From Haematobia irritans (lineage: Eukaryota > Arthropoda > Insecta > Diptera > Muscidae), in contig NC_134398.1 in assembly GCF_050003625.1 (NCBI RefSeq), forward strand, positions 115,048,145-115,112,144: 64,000 bases of DNA. The letters are read 5' to 3'. The translations under genes and the position numbers were made by a program. Numbering within the stretch: the stretch's first letter is position 1; each line of letters starts with the position of its first letter. This document shows positions 25,403 to 37,001 of the stretch, in pieces. Below the pieces are notes generated by a model that was not told where the DNA came from, did not search any database, and saw only the letters and a program-made list of their open reading frames with translations.

Positions 25403-25927
25403 CACTGAAAAAAATATTGTCGTGAGGTCAAAGATTTCATGTCTTTAAAATACGAATACAAATTTTGCTTAGCATAGAAGACGCATTTCTCTAAAATAAA
25501 TTTATTTTCCTTGTCCAAAAGTCGATAAACTTTTCAATGAAGTCGTATTGTCCTTATCATTAAGTGATTTGACTTAAAAATGGGTATCTTAACATGAAAG
25601 AAAAAATTTATAGGCTAAGGTCAACTTGACTTTAATAATTCAGAAACATAGCATAATTTCTACTGGAAGTCGAGTCCTAATTTGCAAAATAAAGTTGCCG
25701 TTAACTCGTTTTTAAAGGACTTTGATAGCATATGAAGAAAAAAAGCTGAGAAAGCGAAAAATTAAAATTTGCTTCCTAGAAGCAAGTACACAAAACCTAA
25801 ATTTAAAAGAGAATTGTGTCTCAAAAGTATCCTTACTTGTATTCTCCGCTTCTTTGGCTCGGAATCAATACCTAATTTTTTAAAGTAAAGACAAAATCTT
25901 TGGAACCGAGTATGCTTTTTTTCAGTG
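25403..25927. mobile_element. TA-flanked MITE, family B
   Basis: Ends CACTGAAAAAAATATTG and CTTTTTTTCAGTG lie next to TA at 25401-25402 and 25928-25929. The right part contains CTCGGAATCAATACCTAATT and GACAAAATCTTTGGAACCG, found again in the fragment at 31554-31627 and, more diverged, near 9635. It is 525 bp and non-coding; the minus frame 25762-26058 crosses its right end and is chance. Confidence 0.65.
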
Positions 25928-25929
25928 TA

Positions 25930-28763
25930 GTATTGTGTTTTATTTGATATTCGTTTTGTCCGGACATCATAACGTATTCTTGATGAGAACACGTCCTTTA
26001 AACAGAAAGAGAGTTTCTTTATCATGATCATAACATTCTCGACTAAGACCATGTTCATTTAGAAATTGTTAATTTTCAAGCATTGAAATTGTAAATTTCT
26101 CCACGAGGTAAAGTACTAAATTAGACCAGATTCGGACTAACATTATACAAGTGTTGTTAATTAGACTAACCTATTTCCGAATTAACATTTATGCATACTT
26201 TCAGATGGACCTCAGTAGTTCTAAATTTATATGGATTTATCCGGGTAGATGGAAATAGGCCTATTATATCTCACACGATTTATACGTGAAATCCTAGTAA
26301 ATCTTGGGTTCGACATTTAGAGGACATTTTACGATACATGGAATTATTAAGAAGGGAGAAGAAAACTACTAAAAAAGTCGCATAAATATTAAAATTTTAG
26401 AAGTGGCACAATATCATTATCACTGCTGAAAAAGTGGCAAACACTACCCAACATGTAGAAATGAAATTCTTTTCGTGACTTCCATTTGGGACATGTCCAT
26501 CCGTCGTTCGATTTGTACGAAATAAAATTAACTTTAACTAAATGAAAGAAAATACATTTTAGGAGATGTTTTGATTGGGGAAATAAAGAGCTTCCTCATA
26601 TATATTTTATCAAACAAGTAAAGTATTCAAAAGATTACTAAAATATTACACAAGAGTTTTAAACTAAATCAATAGGCATTGAATGTTATCACTCAATGAA
26701 TTGTCGCAATATCGGCTTTCTTCACAACTCACTGATTAGTTTGTAGGAAAGATTTGTCCAAATTTGTAGGCGATTTATTTCTCGGAATTAAAAACTCCTT
26801 AATAACAGTTTTCAATTCCTTATTTTATTAAATATTAAAGTAGACAAGTTAAGGACCAAAATACAAAGTCCCATTGTTATCATCCATTTTTAAAACGAAA
26901 AGTTAACGACACGTTCAATCTTTTGACAAACTTTTCTCTATGGCTTTTAGGAAAAATTATAAAGAACCAAACAGAAAACAAATATATCAACATTGCATCT
27001 CGGAATCAGATTTAGAGTGAAAAGTTTTCCATCTATAGTATTTTTGCAAATAGAAATATGTGTTCGGAAACATTAAATAGCGATAACCATTGAAGTTGTA
27101 ATAAGTCTAAGAGGCCTAGCGACTTAGAAAACAACATGGGATTGTTGGGTCACAGCAAAAATAAAAAACAAACAAACATACAAGTAAGTCCTTAGAAAAT
27201 GTCCTTCCATGGGTATGGGGGGAGGAGAAAAATCTACAAATATATAGTCAAACAAAACATTAAGAAAAATACAATTGGAAAAATTCGATTTAATGAATTT
27301 TAAATAACACCAAAGAGGACTCTCTTATTCACAGTACAATAGGCTGTAATACCCTCTCCTCTCTGGTCATTCACTTGATGAAAATCCCATAAATACATGT
27401 CAAATGGTGAGCATAAAACGGTAACACATTTGACATTCTTTGGTGGTACGCAATTTTTAACTGTCGGCCATGTCTTTGTCATTTTACCCCACTTGGGTGC
27501 TTAAACATCACTTCCGTCCGAATAGAACTTCCTGCTCACACCTACCTTTGTATTGTGTAGAAAGGACATAACTGTTAAGTATTCTTAATGGAAAGGAGAC
27601 GGGAATTAAAGAAAGCTACAGAACAAAACGCGAACCAGTGGGTGTAGGCCCTGTTTTTCGATTTAATTTTTTTTTGTGTTATTTATTTATTTATAAAAAC
27701 TTAACAGCCTTGTCCCAGGAACCTTTTAAGCCCCCCTCCCCTTTGCACACACTGAGTGAGCAACAAAACAAACTAGAACAAACATGTTGATTGACAGGTT
27801 TATGCATTTTCGTCTAGAGGAGGATTTATGGTTTCCTAGTAGCATTTGGATATAGTCCTTCTGATCCTTACTAATGTAGAAGGTATATGAGGTTAGTTCG
27901 GAAACACCTGTATACGCAAGTTGGGCGTACGGAAGTAAACCAAAATTTAATGTTTCAATTTGAATTTAATTTTGCTTTTTTCTGTGGCGGTGGTGGTGGT
28001 GGTGGGAACCCCAGTTTTATTTAAATCAAGCAAACAACGAGCAGGCCTTTAAGACTGGCGATTCTTTTATGGACTAAAGTCCTTAAAAAGGTAATAAAAT
28101 GGAATGGAAGCAAAAACAACAGCTTCATAAATTTAAAAATGTTATTACACTTAAATAAAAAATGATTATAAAGCCTAAAAGTAGGCTACAATAAATTTTA
28201 AATGTTATTAACAGTACGTACTCCTACAGCTCCTGCCGCAATCCCTTTGTCGTGTATTCGCACAAGCTCCACCATTGTGCCACTTTGCAAAGTTATAGCA
28301 AACCGCTTTTCCATTTCGTGGAAAAAACAACCCAGAACTTTTCCAACTTTGGCGAATTATTTAAAGCTGTTTGTCTTCTTCGTGATAGTGGGATGATTTC
28401 TCTTTGTGTTTTATTTTGCTTCCACGAAATAAATTTTAGAGTTTGTATTATTTTGCACATTATAGGTATTTACTTTTCTCTTTTGCTTCATTCGACATTT
28501 CTGGATAAATATTCATGTAAATCGAAATATATTTTCATTTTGGTTTATTTGAATTGTTCCCGATGCACAAATTAAAATTCTGCCAAAAAAGTTTGCGAAA
28601 TTTGGTATGAAGCGATATAAAAAACAAAAAAAAAAAACAAAAAAAAAACAACATTTACAAAAATAAGGAAACTCCATGGTAGTGGGGGCCGACTTCCTTA
28701 CACACATTGGAGAGTCGAAAAAATCTTTACGTTTTCTGTCCATAGATGTCGTTGGAGTAGTCT
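25930..28763. other. non-coding stretch
   Basis: No gene recognised. A GGT run lies at about 27985-28007. A GTGGCAC/GTGGCAAAC pair at 26402-26445 resembles motifs at 43400-43760. Frames at 27300-27482 (minus), 28202-28396 and 28252-28575 have no motif I can name. Confidence 0.5.
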
Positions 28764-28886
28764 ATCTCAAACAGCGTTGCCGTTTTGGTCCGATCGGACA
28801 AAAATTGGTCCAAAAGATTTCTAATTTTTAAATTTGGTCCGATGGTCGGACCAAACGAAATTAGGCCCATTTTGGTCCATTTCAAT

Positions 28887-29190
28887 CATAACAAAATTTT
28901 CTATAGAAATAAAATTTTAACAAAATTTTCCATAGAAATAAAATTTTGAAAAAATTATCTATAGAAATAACATTTTGACAAAGCTTTCTATTGAAATAAA
29001 GTTTTGACAAAATTTTCTATAGAAATGAAGTTTGAACAAAATTTTCTATAGAAATAATATTTTAACAAAATGCTCTATAGAAATAAAATTTTGACAAAAT
29101 TTTCTATAAAAATAAAATTTTAACAAAATGTTCTATAGAAATAAAATTTTGACAAAATTTTCTATAAAAATAAAATTTTGGTAGATTATT
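28887..29190 (+). repeat. tandem repeat, period about 28 bp
   Basis: Roughly eleven imperfect copies of ACAAAATTTTCTATAGAAAT followed by AAAATTTT. The unit contains the self-complementary core TTTCTATAGAAA, so single strands could fold at many points. It joins directly to the 152-bp repeat element. Confidence 0.85.
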
Positions 29191-31407
29191 TTTGGCTCGA
29201 GTGGCAACCATGATTATGAACCGATATGGACCAATTTTTGTGTGATTGGGGATCGGCTATATATAACTATAGATCGATATAGGCCAATTTTGGTATGGTT
29301 GCTAGCGACCATACACTAACACCATGTTCCACATTTGAACCGGATCGGATGAATTTTGCTTCTCTAAGAGGCTCCGGAGGTCAAATCTGGAGAACGGTTT
29401 ATATGGGGGCTATATATAATTATGGACCAATTCTGGCACGGTTGTTAGAGATCATATACTAACACCATGTTCCAAATTTAAACCGGATCGGATGAAATTT
29501 GCTTCTCTTAGAGGCTCCGCAAACCAAATCTTGGGGTCGGTGTATATGGGGCTATATGTAATTATGAACCGATGTGGACCAATTTTTGCATGAGTGTTAG
29601 AGACCATATACCAACATCATGTACCAAATTTCAGCCGGATCGGATGAAATTTGTTTATCTTTGAGCCTCCGCAAGCCAAATCTGGGGATCGGTTTATATG
29701 AGGGCTATACACACACAGAAAAACCATGTTTGGACATGGTTGCCGCATCCATTTAATGCTTATCTAGAGCATGTAATTGCCACGAAAACCATATATTTTG
29801 TCTTTGTAAAAATAGTTTTCGAGCGGAGAAAAATGTATGGTGGCAATAAGCATTTGAATGGATCTGAAATACCGCAAACATGTTCTATCATTTAAATGAT
29901 AGAATTTGAGACCATTAAATGGTCGGGAAAATCATGTACCGGACCATTCAATTTTTTTACTTTTTTACAGGGAAAAAAGTATTTTTATATGTTAAGTATA
30001 GGCATGTCTAGAACCATTACATGACCATAAAGACCATTTACATTTTTTTCGTGACCATTTAATTTTTTTAACTTTTTTGCAGCGAAAAGAATTTTATAAA
30101 AACATTGTGCAGGTACACAAGATTTTCATTTTGCGCGTCAGTCGTGTGTTGATTTTTTCTTGCAATGGACGGAGAATACGAATTTACTGTGTTTTGTGTT
30201 AATTTATTTATTCAGAAGTGACACGTGGTTTTATGTGAACACAAAAAAGGAAAGTGTAATTGAAAAAGTGGACCTGTGTTTTGTTCTGCATTTTGCTATA
30301 TGGTATAATTTATTTTTATTTGCAGTTACATGATGTCTGCGTTTGTACATTTGATGGGCACGATGTAAATATGGAATAATTACTTATTGTTGAAATTGAA
30401 ATAAAATAGAGTGTTTAAAAATATATGTTGTCTGCTTGAACGGCATTATAAATACAAATAAACAATGAATTAGTTGATAAATAAATAAAAACAAACAAAT
30501 AAATGTAATTTTGTGTTTTCTTTTCTCAAGTGGCGTCCTTTTTTCGACGATGAAAAAAGTTTTTTCATAAAGATCAAAACATTTTAGGTTGTGACCATGT
30601 TCTTTTAACTAGGAGAAAAACATTTTTAATGAATACCATAACATTTTAAATCGTGACCATTGTCTTTTCATTCAAACAAAATTCTTCTTATCAATATAAT
30701 AACATTTTAGATGAGGACAATTATATATTTCTTAGAACCATGTTCACTGAGCCAACATGGTTGCAGGTTAAAATATTACATGGTCGCCGCAAAAATAGCT
30801 GCTATCATATTATTTTGCTCTTCGAATATGATTGTGACAATCATGTTTCTTCTCTGCGTGTATATAATTATGGACCGATGTGGACCAATTTTAGCATGGT
30901 TGTTAGAGACCATATACCAACATCATGTACCAAATTTCAGCCGGGATCGGTTTATCTTTGAGGCTCCGCAAACCAAATCTGGGGATCGGTTTATACGGGG
31001 GCTATATATAACTATGGATCGATGTGGACCAATTTCTGCATGGTTGTTAGAGGCTATATACCAACACCATGTACCAAATTTCAGTCAGATCGGATAAAAT
31101 ATGCTTCTCTTAGAGGCTCCGCAATCCAAATCTGAGGGTCCGTTTATATGGGGGCTATACGAAAAAGTGTACCGATATTTGCAATACCATCCGACCTACA
31201 TCAATAACAACTACTTGTGCCAAGTCTCAAGTCGATAGCTTGTTTCGTTCGGATGGTAGCGTGATTTCAACAGACGGACGGACGGACGGACATGCTTAAA
31301 TCGACTCAGAATTTCACCACGACCCAGAGTATATGTACTTTATTTCGATGTGTTACAAACGGAATGACAAAGATAATATACCCCCCATCCTATGGTGGAG
31401 GGTATAA
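29191..31407 (-). mobile_element. second copy of the ACCCTCCACCAT element, reversed
   Basis: On the minus strand it starts TATACCCTCCACCATAGGAT (complement of 31386-31405), runs through the GACGGACGGACGGAC block (31272-31290), and then shows units of the same tandem array (about 29400, 29530, 29690, 30980 and 31140). The 3' hairpin end of the 13111-14454 copy is not present; instead the array runs into the 28-bp repeat. A 1.15-kb MITE interrupts it at 29710-30860. Confidence 0.7.
29710..30860. mobile_element. TA-flanked MITE inside the tandem-repeat element
   Basis: It begins CACACACAGAAAAACCATGT and ends CATGTTTCTTCTCTGCGTG, with TA at 29708-29709 and 30861-30862. Removing it restores GGGCTATA joined to TAATTATGGACC, the sequence of uninterrupted repeat units, which fixes its borders. 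Variants of CATTTTA followed by GTGACCATG recur in the right half (30587, 30645), and ATGGTC/ACCATTTA motifs in the left. The overlapping + frames at 30653-30961 and 30711-31097 straddle its right border and are not genes. Confidence 0.8.
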
Positions 31408-31408
31408 A

Positions 31409-31553
31409 AATAAATAATGAGCTATGTTGTGAGAAACACGAATTTAGTAAATCTTAATGCTTAACTTGTGTATATTTTGTCCTGTTTTTTAGTTAATTTA
31501 ACTAATGTTAAATTGGCTTTAGTGAAATAGAGAGTTCACTTTTTTTGAGTGTA
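31409..31553. mobile_element. right-end fragment of MITE family A
   Basis: AATAATGAGCTATGTTGTGA followed by AATTGGCTTTAGTGAAATAG and CACTTTTTTTGAGTG match the right half of 47717-48801. The left half is missing and is replaced by the start of the reversed tandem-repeat element. Confidence 0.7.
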
Positions 31554-31627
31554 GCTCGGAATCAATACCAAAATCATTAGCGTAAAGACAAAATCTTTGG
31601 AGCCGTGAAAGCTTTTTTCAGTGTGGG
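31554..31627. mobile_element. right-end fragment of MITE family B
   Basis: GCTCGGAATCAATACCAAAA, GACAAAATCTTTGGAGCCG and CTTTTTTCAGTGTG match the right end of 25403-25927. It directly abuts the family A fragment. Confidence 0.65.
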
Positions 31628-31933
31628 ATTAAATACCATTTCAACCATAGAAAATCCATTAAAAATTCGCGTTGATGTCAACTAAAATTGACTTTAAAAT
31701 TCAACCTTTTGAAGTTGAAAAGTCGATTTGATGTCAACCACTAAATCATACCAATCCTTTCTGATTTACTATACTTTTTTAATAAAAGCACTATGTATGT
31801 TACAACAATAAAATATTATGTAAAGCATGTTTCTTCAAAATTGGAAATTTGGTCCGCTGGAGGGAGTTTTGGTCCAATTTTGGAAAAATTTTGGTCCAAA
31901 ATAAAATTTCGTAATGGCAACGCTGATCTCAAA

Positions 31934-32432
31934 TCAAAAAGTTTCGTACCACATGGTATACTGCATATAAGAAACAAAGATTGAATTCGGCAAAAATGCC
32001 TGTAAATCGAACGAATGGTAACGGAATACGAAAAGTGTATTTTTTTATTAATAATGACACTTTTTGTGATTATCTGACCGAAGTAAATGTCATAGACAGA
32101 AACACACTACTGTCAATTGACGAGAAAGAGATTGTGTCGTTTTTTTTTTTTAATATAACCATTATTCGTTTTCTGTTCAGCAGAGGTGCCATTGCAATTT
32201 TCCTATAAATTGGAGATTATTCGTGGATGGCGAAAAAAATCTAGAGCAGGGTACTATTTAAGGGAGTTGGTGGGGAATATATAGAAAATTAGGGATTTTT
32301 AGAGATTTTTCTAAATCTGTTCTGTAATAAATTAGGTTCAGCCGGTACTCAACAAACGAAACAAATATCAACTTTAAATCTGGCAAAAAAATCCTACAAC
32401 TACCAAGCATAAATTTACACTTTTTTACTATT
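31934..32432. other. non-coding spacer
   Basis: No gene or repeat recognised. Confidence 0.4.
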
Positions 32433-32857
32433 AAGGTGAGTATTAAGTTCGAGTTTAGCCGCTAAATTTCACTAAAGTGAAAACTAAATCAGTAAAAAAT
32501 TAAAGCCATAAAATTATACATATTTGTTGCAGATTTCATTATAACTTGATGGGAAATATCCCAAAGCAAATTTTCACAAAGTTTGTATTCCTTAAAATGG
32601 ATTATTAAAGAGCTGAGTATTATGTTCAGTTTTCAAGCTGAAAACCAGCTTGTTTTCACGGTTACTTTTTTTAATTAACTAATTTAGAAATATAAAATTA
32701 TTTGCAATCAATTCCTTGCATCTTTTCCATCCATTATTTGGCAAGACTCGATCAAAATATAATCGTCTTCATAATTATATTTGTACTTTTAATTTAGTGT
32801 TTTGGTGAAAAAACCGAACATAGTACTCACCTTAAACTCGAACTTATTACCCACCTT
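32433..32857. mobile_element. TIR element with AAGGTGRGTA ends
   Basis: Left end AAGGTGAGTATTAAGTTCGA and the complement of the right end AAGGTGGGTAATAAGTTCGA are inverted repeats of about 25 bp. TATT occurs on both sides (32429-32432, 32858-32861), a possible 4-bp duplication. The AAGGTGAGTA module occurs a second time inside the right end (complement near 32822-32833). 425 bp, no coding capacity. Confidence 0.65.
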
Positions 32858-32861
32858 TATT

Positions 32862-35492
32862 GTGAAATTATTGTATTTCTCGAGCATTGAGAAACTGATT
32901 TGGCTTAAATAATCTACAATAAATAAATCTACAGCCTTAATTTTTCCATTCACTCTAAAAAGGCCAAAAAGGCTTATGTTAATGCTGACCAGAGTTACTG
33001 GAATTGTTTCACCAAAAATCGCTTATTCTGACAACAAGGATTCAAATATGATAATAGTAGGTTTAAAGTTTACGTTAACTTTATGAATATGGGGGTAAAA
33101 CTATAAGCTACCATTTGAGAATTTATCTATTTACCCTTTTCGTGAGGGTATAAATCATTCTAAGAAGGCGTTTGGGATAAAACAAAAATTATTAACTCTT
33201 ATGTCACTCCTGGTTATCTGTCTCCTAGCTTGAGTTTTTTCTCCTCTGTGGCCAAATTAAACTGTCCATTTTAATTTCGAAAAACAACAACAAAAAAATG
33301 ACTTAGTTCATTGCTTTTGTGTTATCGCTACTCTGTTTTTACTTTCTCTCGGCTGTCCACCAACCTCGAAATTTTTCCTTCCGACCAAAGTCAACTTAAA
33401 AATTGTGTTGGTTGTGGAAATTGCTACATTTATTATGACCAAGATAACTTTTAACTTAAATTAAATGTCTGTCACACGCAAAACGAAACAAAGCCCACAA
33501 AGGCAAAAAACCTCCCATTTCTATGAACTCAACTCAAAGGCCGTTAGTAAGTACTTAGTAGCTACCAGGCAGCTTTCTTAGAGAGTGGAGGAGGTCTTCA
33601 GTGCCTTGTATGACCAATAACGAACCATTAATGGAAAAATCAATAACTGCCAATTGTTTTGGCTTTATTTTCGTAGCCCTCTTTGTGTTGAACATAAAAA
33701 GTCAAAGTGTGATTACAACAATTATCGTTACCACACAACACAATGGACTTTGTATAGGGCCCCCATTGATACTTTGGAGTTATGAGGGCAAACTTTCGCC
33801 CCTTTAAATGCAATTGGAAATCTTTTGTTGTAACTATGATTGATATATAATTGATAGTTTTACACGGTGTTCCATAAGCGTTCATGTTTGTTAACCAAGA
33901 ATGTTAGGCCATCAAGGCAAACACCTTTCTAAGAGGGGGATTGCAATTAACCGATATTTGTTCAATAGCTGTGGTCATTGTATGATGGGGGTGGAAGCAA
34001 GTGTCGACATTATTCGATTGTTTTTGTGGATGATTGACTTTGACGATTAGGCTAACCCCGTCCTAAATGCCCCTATGCAATTCAGGGTTATACTTGACCA
34101 CCCCGTCTAACACAAATCAATTTTTATTGGATTGTTTTTACTTGGCTTAATGCCGTCTCGTCACGTTATGGCTGGTCACTTTTTACTAAACTGAGAAACA
34201 GGATTTCCACACGTCAATGGTGGTCTCTTCTATCCTCCCAAAAAAAAAATACCAAACAACCCACAATTCTACGACATTGTCGCCTCCCAAATGATGTTCC
34301 TTGTACTTGGCTTTCATACTTCTCGAAAAAAGAAAAAATGCCATAAATTCACTCCCGCACACACGAACGTAAATCGTTTCTCCCCTGGCCTCTCTCGCCC
34401 CTTCTCTGCTTCCGGTTCCTGTCGATTGTGATGTGTGGTGTTCAAGTGATTTTGTGACGTTTATTCGCTTTAGATTTCGGTGTAACCATAAAACAATTTG
34501 TTATAATGTTTATGGTTTCTAATGATATTTAATTTGCCACATTTACTACTACTGATAGTCGTAAATTAGTCCCATATGAGTGCTAACGTGGCTAATGCTC
34601 CTTCGTGTTACTTGCACATAATAAAACTCACCTACCTACCCACCTACCCTTGAGCGTCTGTGGCCAAAGGGCATAAAATGGATAAGAACAAGTCTACATT
34701 GTTGGTTTGTGGGTGATCTGAAGATTTCTGCAACCCCTCTGAGTGGAATCATCTTTCGTTTTTTCTTCTATTGTTTGTTGCTTCCATTACCACAATCGTA
34801 ATACACTTACCTGCAAAGAAAAGAAAGGGAAGAAAAAAAAAATACATTAGAGACTAAAGTGTAAAAGTTTTTTGTAAAAGGTGGATTTGGTTGGAAATGC
34901 ATTGCAAATGAAAAGAAACATACGCACACACACACCAATCAAACAGTTAAGGATAAATGTAGAGTTTCCCCATTTTTTTTTCTTTCAATTAATAGCCAAG
35001 ATGTGGCCTATGTTAAGTTATGAGGCCAGTGGGAGTTATTGCCAAGATAGCAACTATGCTCAAAGGTTTAGAGAAAGGAAATGGAACTTTTCCACTATTG
35101 CGGCATGTTTTATGAAAGTTAGAAGGCATTCAGTTACAAATCTTTCCAAATGCACTTAGCCATAAATATTGGGTGTAAAGGAGATAAGTATTTTGATATT
35201 CTTTAAAGTTTGTCTCTACATAAAATAATTTTGTTATTGAAATTGATATCCAGATAGATGTGTGCCAGGGGACATTTAGCATTATATTGACTCTTTGGCA
35301 TTCTGCGAATGTGATAAACACTAAGAATGACCATATTATTCTTTTATTTTGATATTCTAAGTTGCATATAAAAATTTCCTAAAACAAAATCGTATAACAA
35401 ACAAATGTGTAACTGTGTGCAATGGTGACTATGACCAAAGGGTCAAGGGTTCTATCCCACATTAAAAACCTATTTTTATAAGCACAAATGTT
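32862..35492. other. non-coding stretch, somewhat richer in GC
   Basis: No gene recognised. 33300-34700 is less AT-rich than its surroundings and has few repeats, which could mean conserved regulatory DNA, but the sequence alone does not show it. A weak tRNA/SINE-head-like trace (GTGTGCAATGGTGACTATG, then GGGTTCTATCCC) lies at 35413-35460. Confidence 0.4.
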
Positions 35493-35519
35493 AGTTGTCC
35501 CCAATACACGGGGACAACT
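35493..35519. other. perfect 10-bp hairpin
   Basis: AGTTGTCCCC, a 7-nt loop, then GGGGACAACT. There is no T run directly after it, and its role is unknown. Confidence 0.5.
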
Positions 35520-35725
35520 GATTTTAATTTTTTAAAGAGGTTAGATATTATGCTATATACCTCTGTAAAATAAATATATGTGCAAAATTTTTTTCATTTC
35601 TCTTTTGGACGAAAATAACGGTCCTTAAAATTTTTCTTTTTAACGATGTTTATCGCCCTCTATGCTATGATTATCATTAGCGATTTTGTGGCTAGACACA
35701 AATTCGATGTACCGTTATATGAAAT

Positions 35726-35952
35726 TGTTGGGTTTAATGAACTGCCTGAATTTATTCTGATAATTGGTTGATAGTTTTGCTGCAAGTAGAGGATGCTCAT
35801 GAGGAATGTGGTAATTCCGAAACGTGCGTCCATCCAACCATCTTGCAGTCCATAGGGCATTGCCCAAATAAATTTGACAAACATTCTTTTCCTCTGTTGG
35901 TTAAGCTGCACTTGTAGTTTAGTCAATGCCTGGTTTTAAGCTGAAATCAAAA
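35726..35952. repeat. direct repeat, copy 1 of 2 (about 228 bp)
   Basis: GTTGGGTTTAATGAACTGCC to AGCTGAAATCAAAAAA is nearly identical to 36165-36393, with about half a dozen differences by eye. Read on the minus strand both contain a stretch resembling coding sequence (ALWTARWLDGRTF in copy 2 and a differently framed version in copy 1), perhaps from a retroelement, but I cannot name it. Confidence 0.85.
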
Positions 35953-36164
35953 AACAACAACAATGCTTATAGAACAAAACCAACAATAACAAAACAAAAC
36001 GAATGAAAGAAAGAGGAAGCACGCTCAAAATAAACCCAGCCAACTGCACTCAAATCGATGATTTGACACTGGCATAGGAAAAGAAATATGTTTGTACGAA
36101 TTTATTTCGGCATAAGCCGGCTATCATGCAAAACCTTTTTTCGGAAAGTTCAAGTGTGGTTCAT

Positions 36165-36393
36165 TGTTGGGTTTAATGAACTGCCTGAATTTATTCTGAT
36201 AATTGGTTGATAGTTTTGCGGCAAGTAGAGGATGCTGATGCGGAATGTGGTAATTCCGAAACGTGCGTCCATCCAACCATCTTGCAGTCCATAGGGCATT
36301 GCCCAAATAAATTTGACAAACATTCTTTTCCTCTGTTGGTTAAGCTACACTTGTAGTTTAGTCAATGCATGGTTTTAAGCTGAAATCAAAAAA
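36165..36393. repeat. direct repeat, copy 2 of 2 (about 228 bp)
   Basis: Partner of 35726-35952, in the same orientation and 439 bp further on. The ~210-bp spacer is A-rich (AACAAAACCAACAATAACAA). The arrangement could be a local duplication or two ends of a decayed repeat. Confidence 0.85.
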
Positions 36394-36596
36394 ACTGCAA
36401 CAATTTGTAATGAAAGTTAGAAGTTCAATAGCAAATAGTTATAAGTGCATTGTGCATCATGTACAATTTCTTTCGCTGAAGAGTGCACAGGCTCATTACA
36501 GTTTCGTTGTGAATAATAAATATAGATTGTGGGTGAGTTACATTTATGTTCTTTTTATGTATTCAGAAGAAATTTAGTGCAAATTTTTAATCTTTA

Positions 36597-37001
36597 GTGG
36601 CAAATGCCAACGATAATATGAGCGGCAGAGAAATAAATGTAGAATTGGGTCTGAATGTGACTAGACAACGAATTCAGCAAACTATCAAGCACGATATAGG
36701 ATTAAAATACGAAAATAATATTCCTAAACCGCGGTTAAAACAACACCATAAAAATGCGCATATTTTTTTCGCTGAAAAATACAAGTTTTGGGACGAAGAG
36801 TTCGAAACGATTATAGTTAGCGACGAAATGAAATTCAATTTAGATGGTCCTGAGGGCCATCACAAATATTGGATTCTCGGAACCCTCGTCAAACTTGCTA
36901 TGAACGCACCCACGGGGTTGGATCTCTTATGGTATGGGCAGCTTTTGGAGCATGAGGACGAAAATTTCTCTTCTACAAAAACAATAAATGTCAACCGTAT
37001 A
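36597..37001 (+). pseudogene. Tc3-like (Tc1/mariner) transposase relic
   Basis: The frame contains REINVELGLNVTRQRI, a helix-turn-helix type segment, then RLKQHHKNAHIFFAEK and IIVSDEMKFNLDGPEG, the first catalytic aspartate block of Tc3-like DDE transposases (usually FSDE-KFNLDGPDG). After about 36915 the family signature continues in another frame: GVGSLMVWAAF is followed by a stop, so a frameshift and a stop disable it. The second and third catalytic residues are missing because a family D MITE begins at 37002. No convincing continuation beyond 38409. Dead, fragmentary copy. Confidence 0.75.

Larger units (their letters stand above)
28772..31925. mobile_element. hAT-like element (3.15 kb) filled with later insertions
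   Basis: It begins CAGCGTTGCCGTTTTGGTCC and ends AATGGCAACGCTG. The terminal 10 bp are perfect inverted repeats (CAGCGTTGCC). It is flanked by the exact 8-bp direct repeat ATCTCAAA at 28764-28771 and 31926-31933. CAG-type ends with 8-bp duplications are hallmarks of hAT elements. The motif TTGGTCC and its variants crowd both subterminal regions (28786-28880 and 31848-31900), consistent with transposase binding sites. The interior is made of other repeats (entries at 28887, 29190, 29710, 31409 and 31554), so the original body is small and non-coding. Confidence 0.8.

Noticed and set aside
28764..31933. CRISPR-like array in the 28-bp repeat
   Set aside because: Units are contiguous tandem repeats without unique spacers, and the sequence is eukaryotic.
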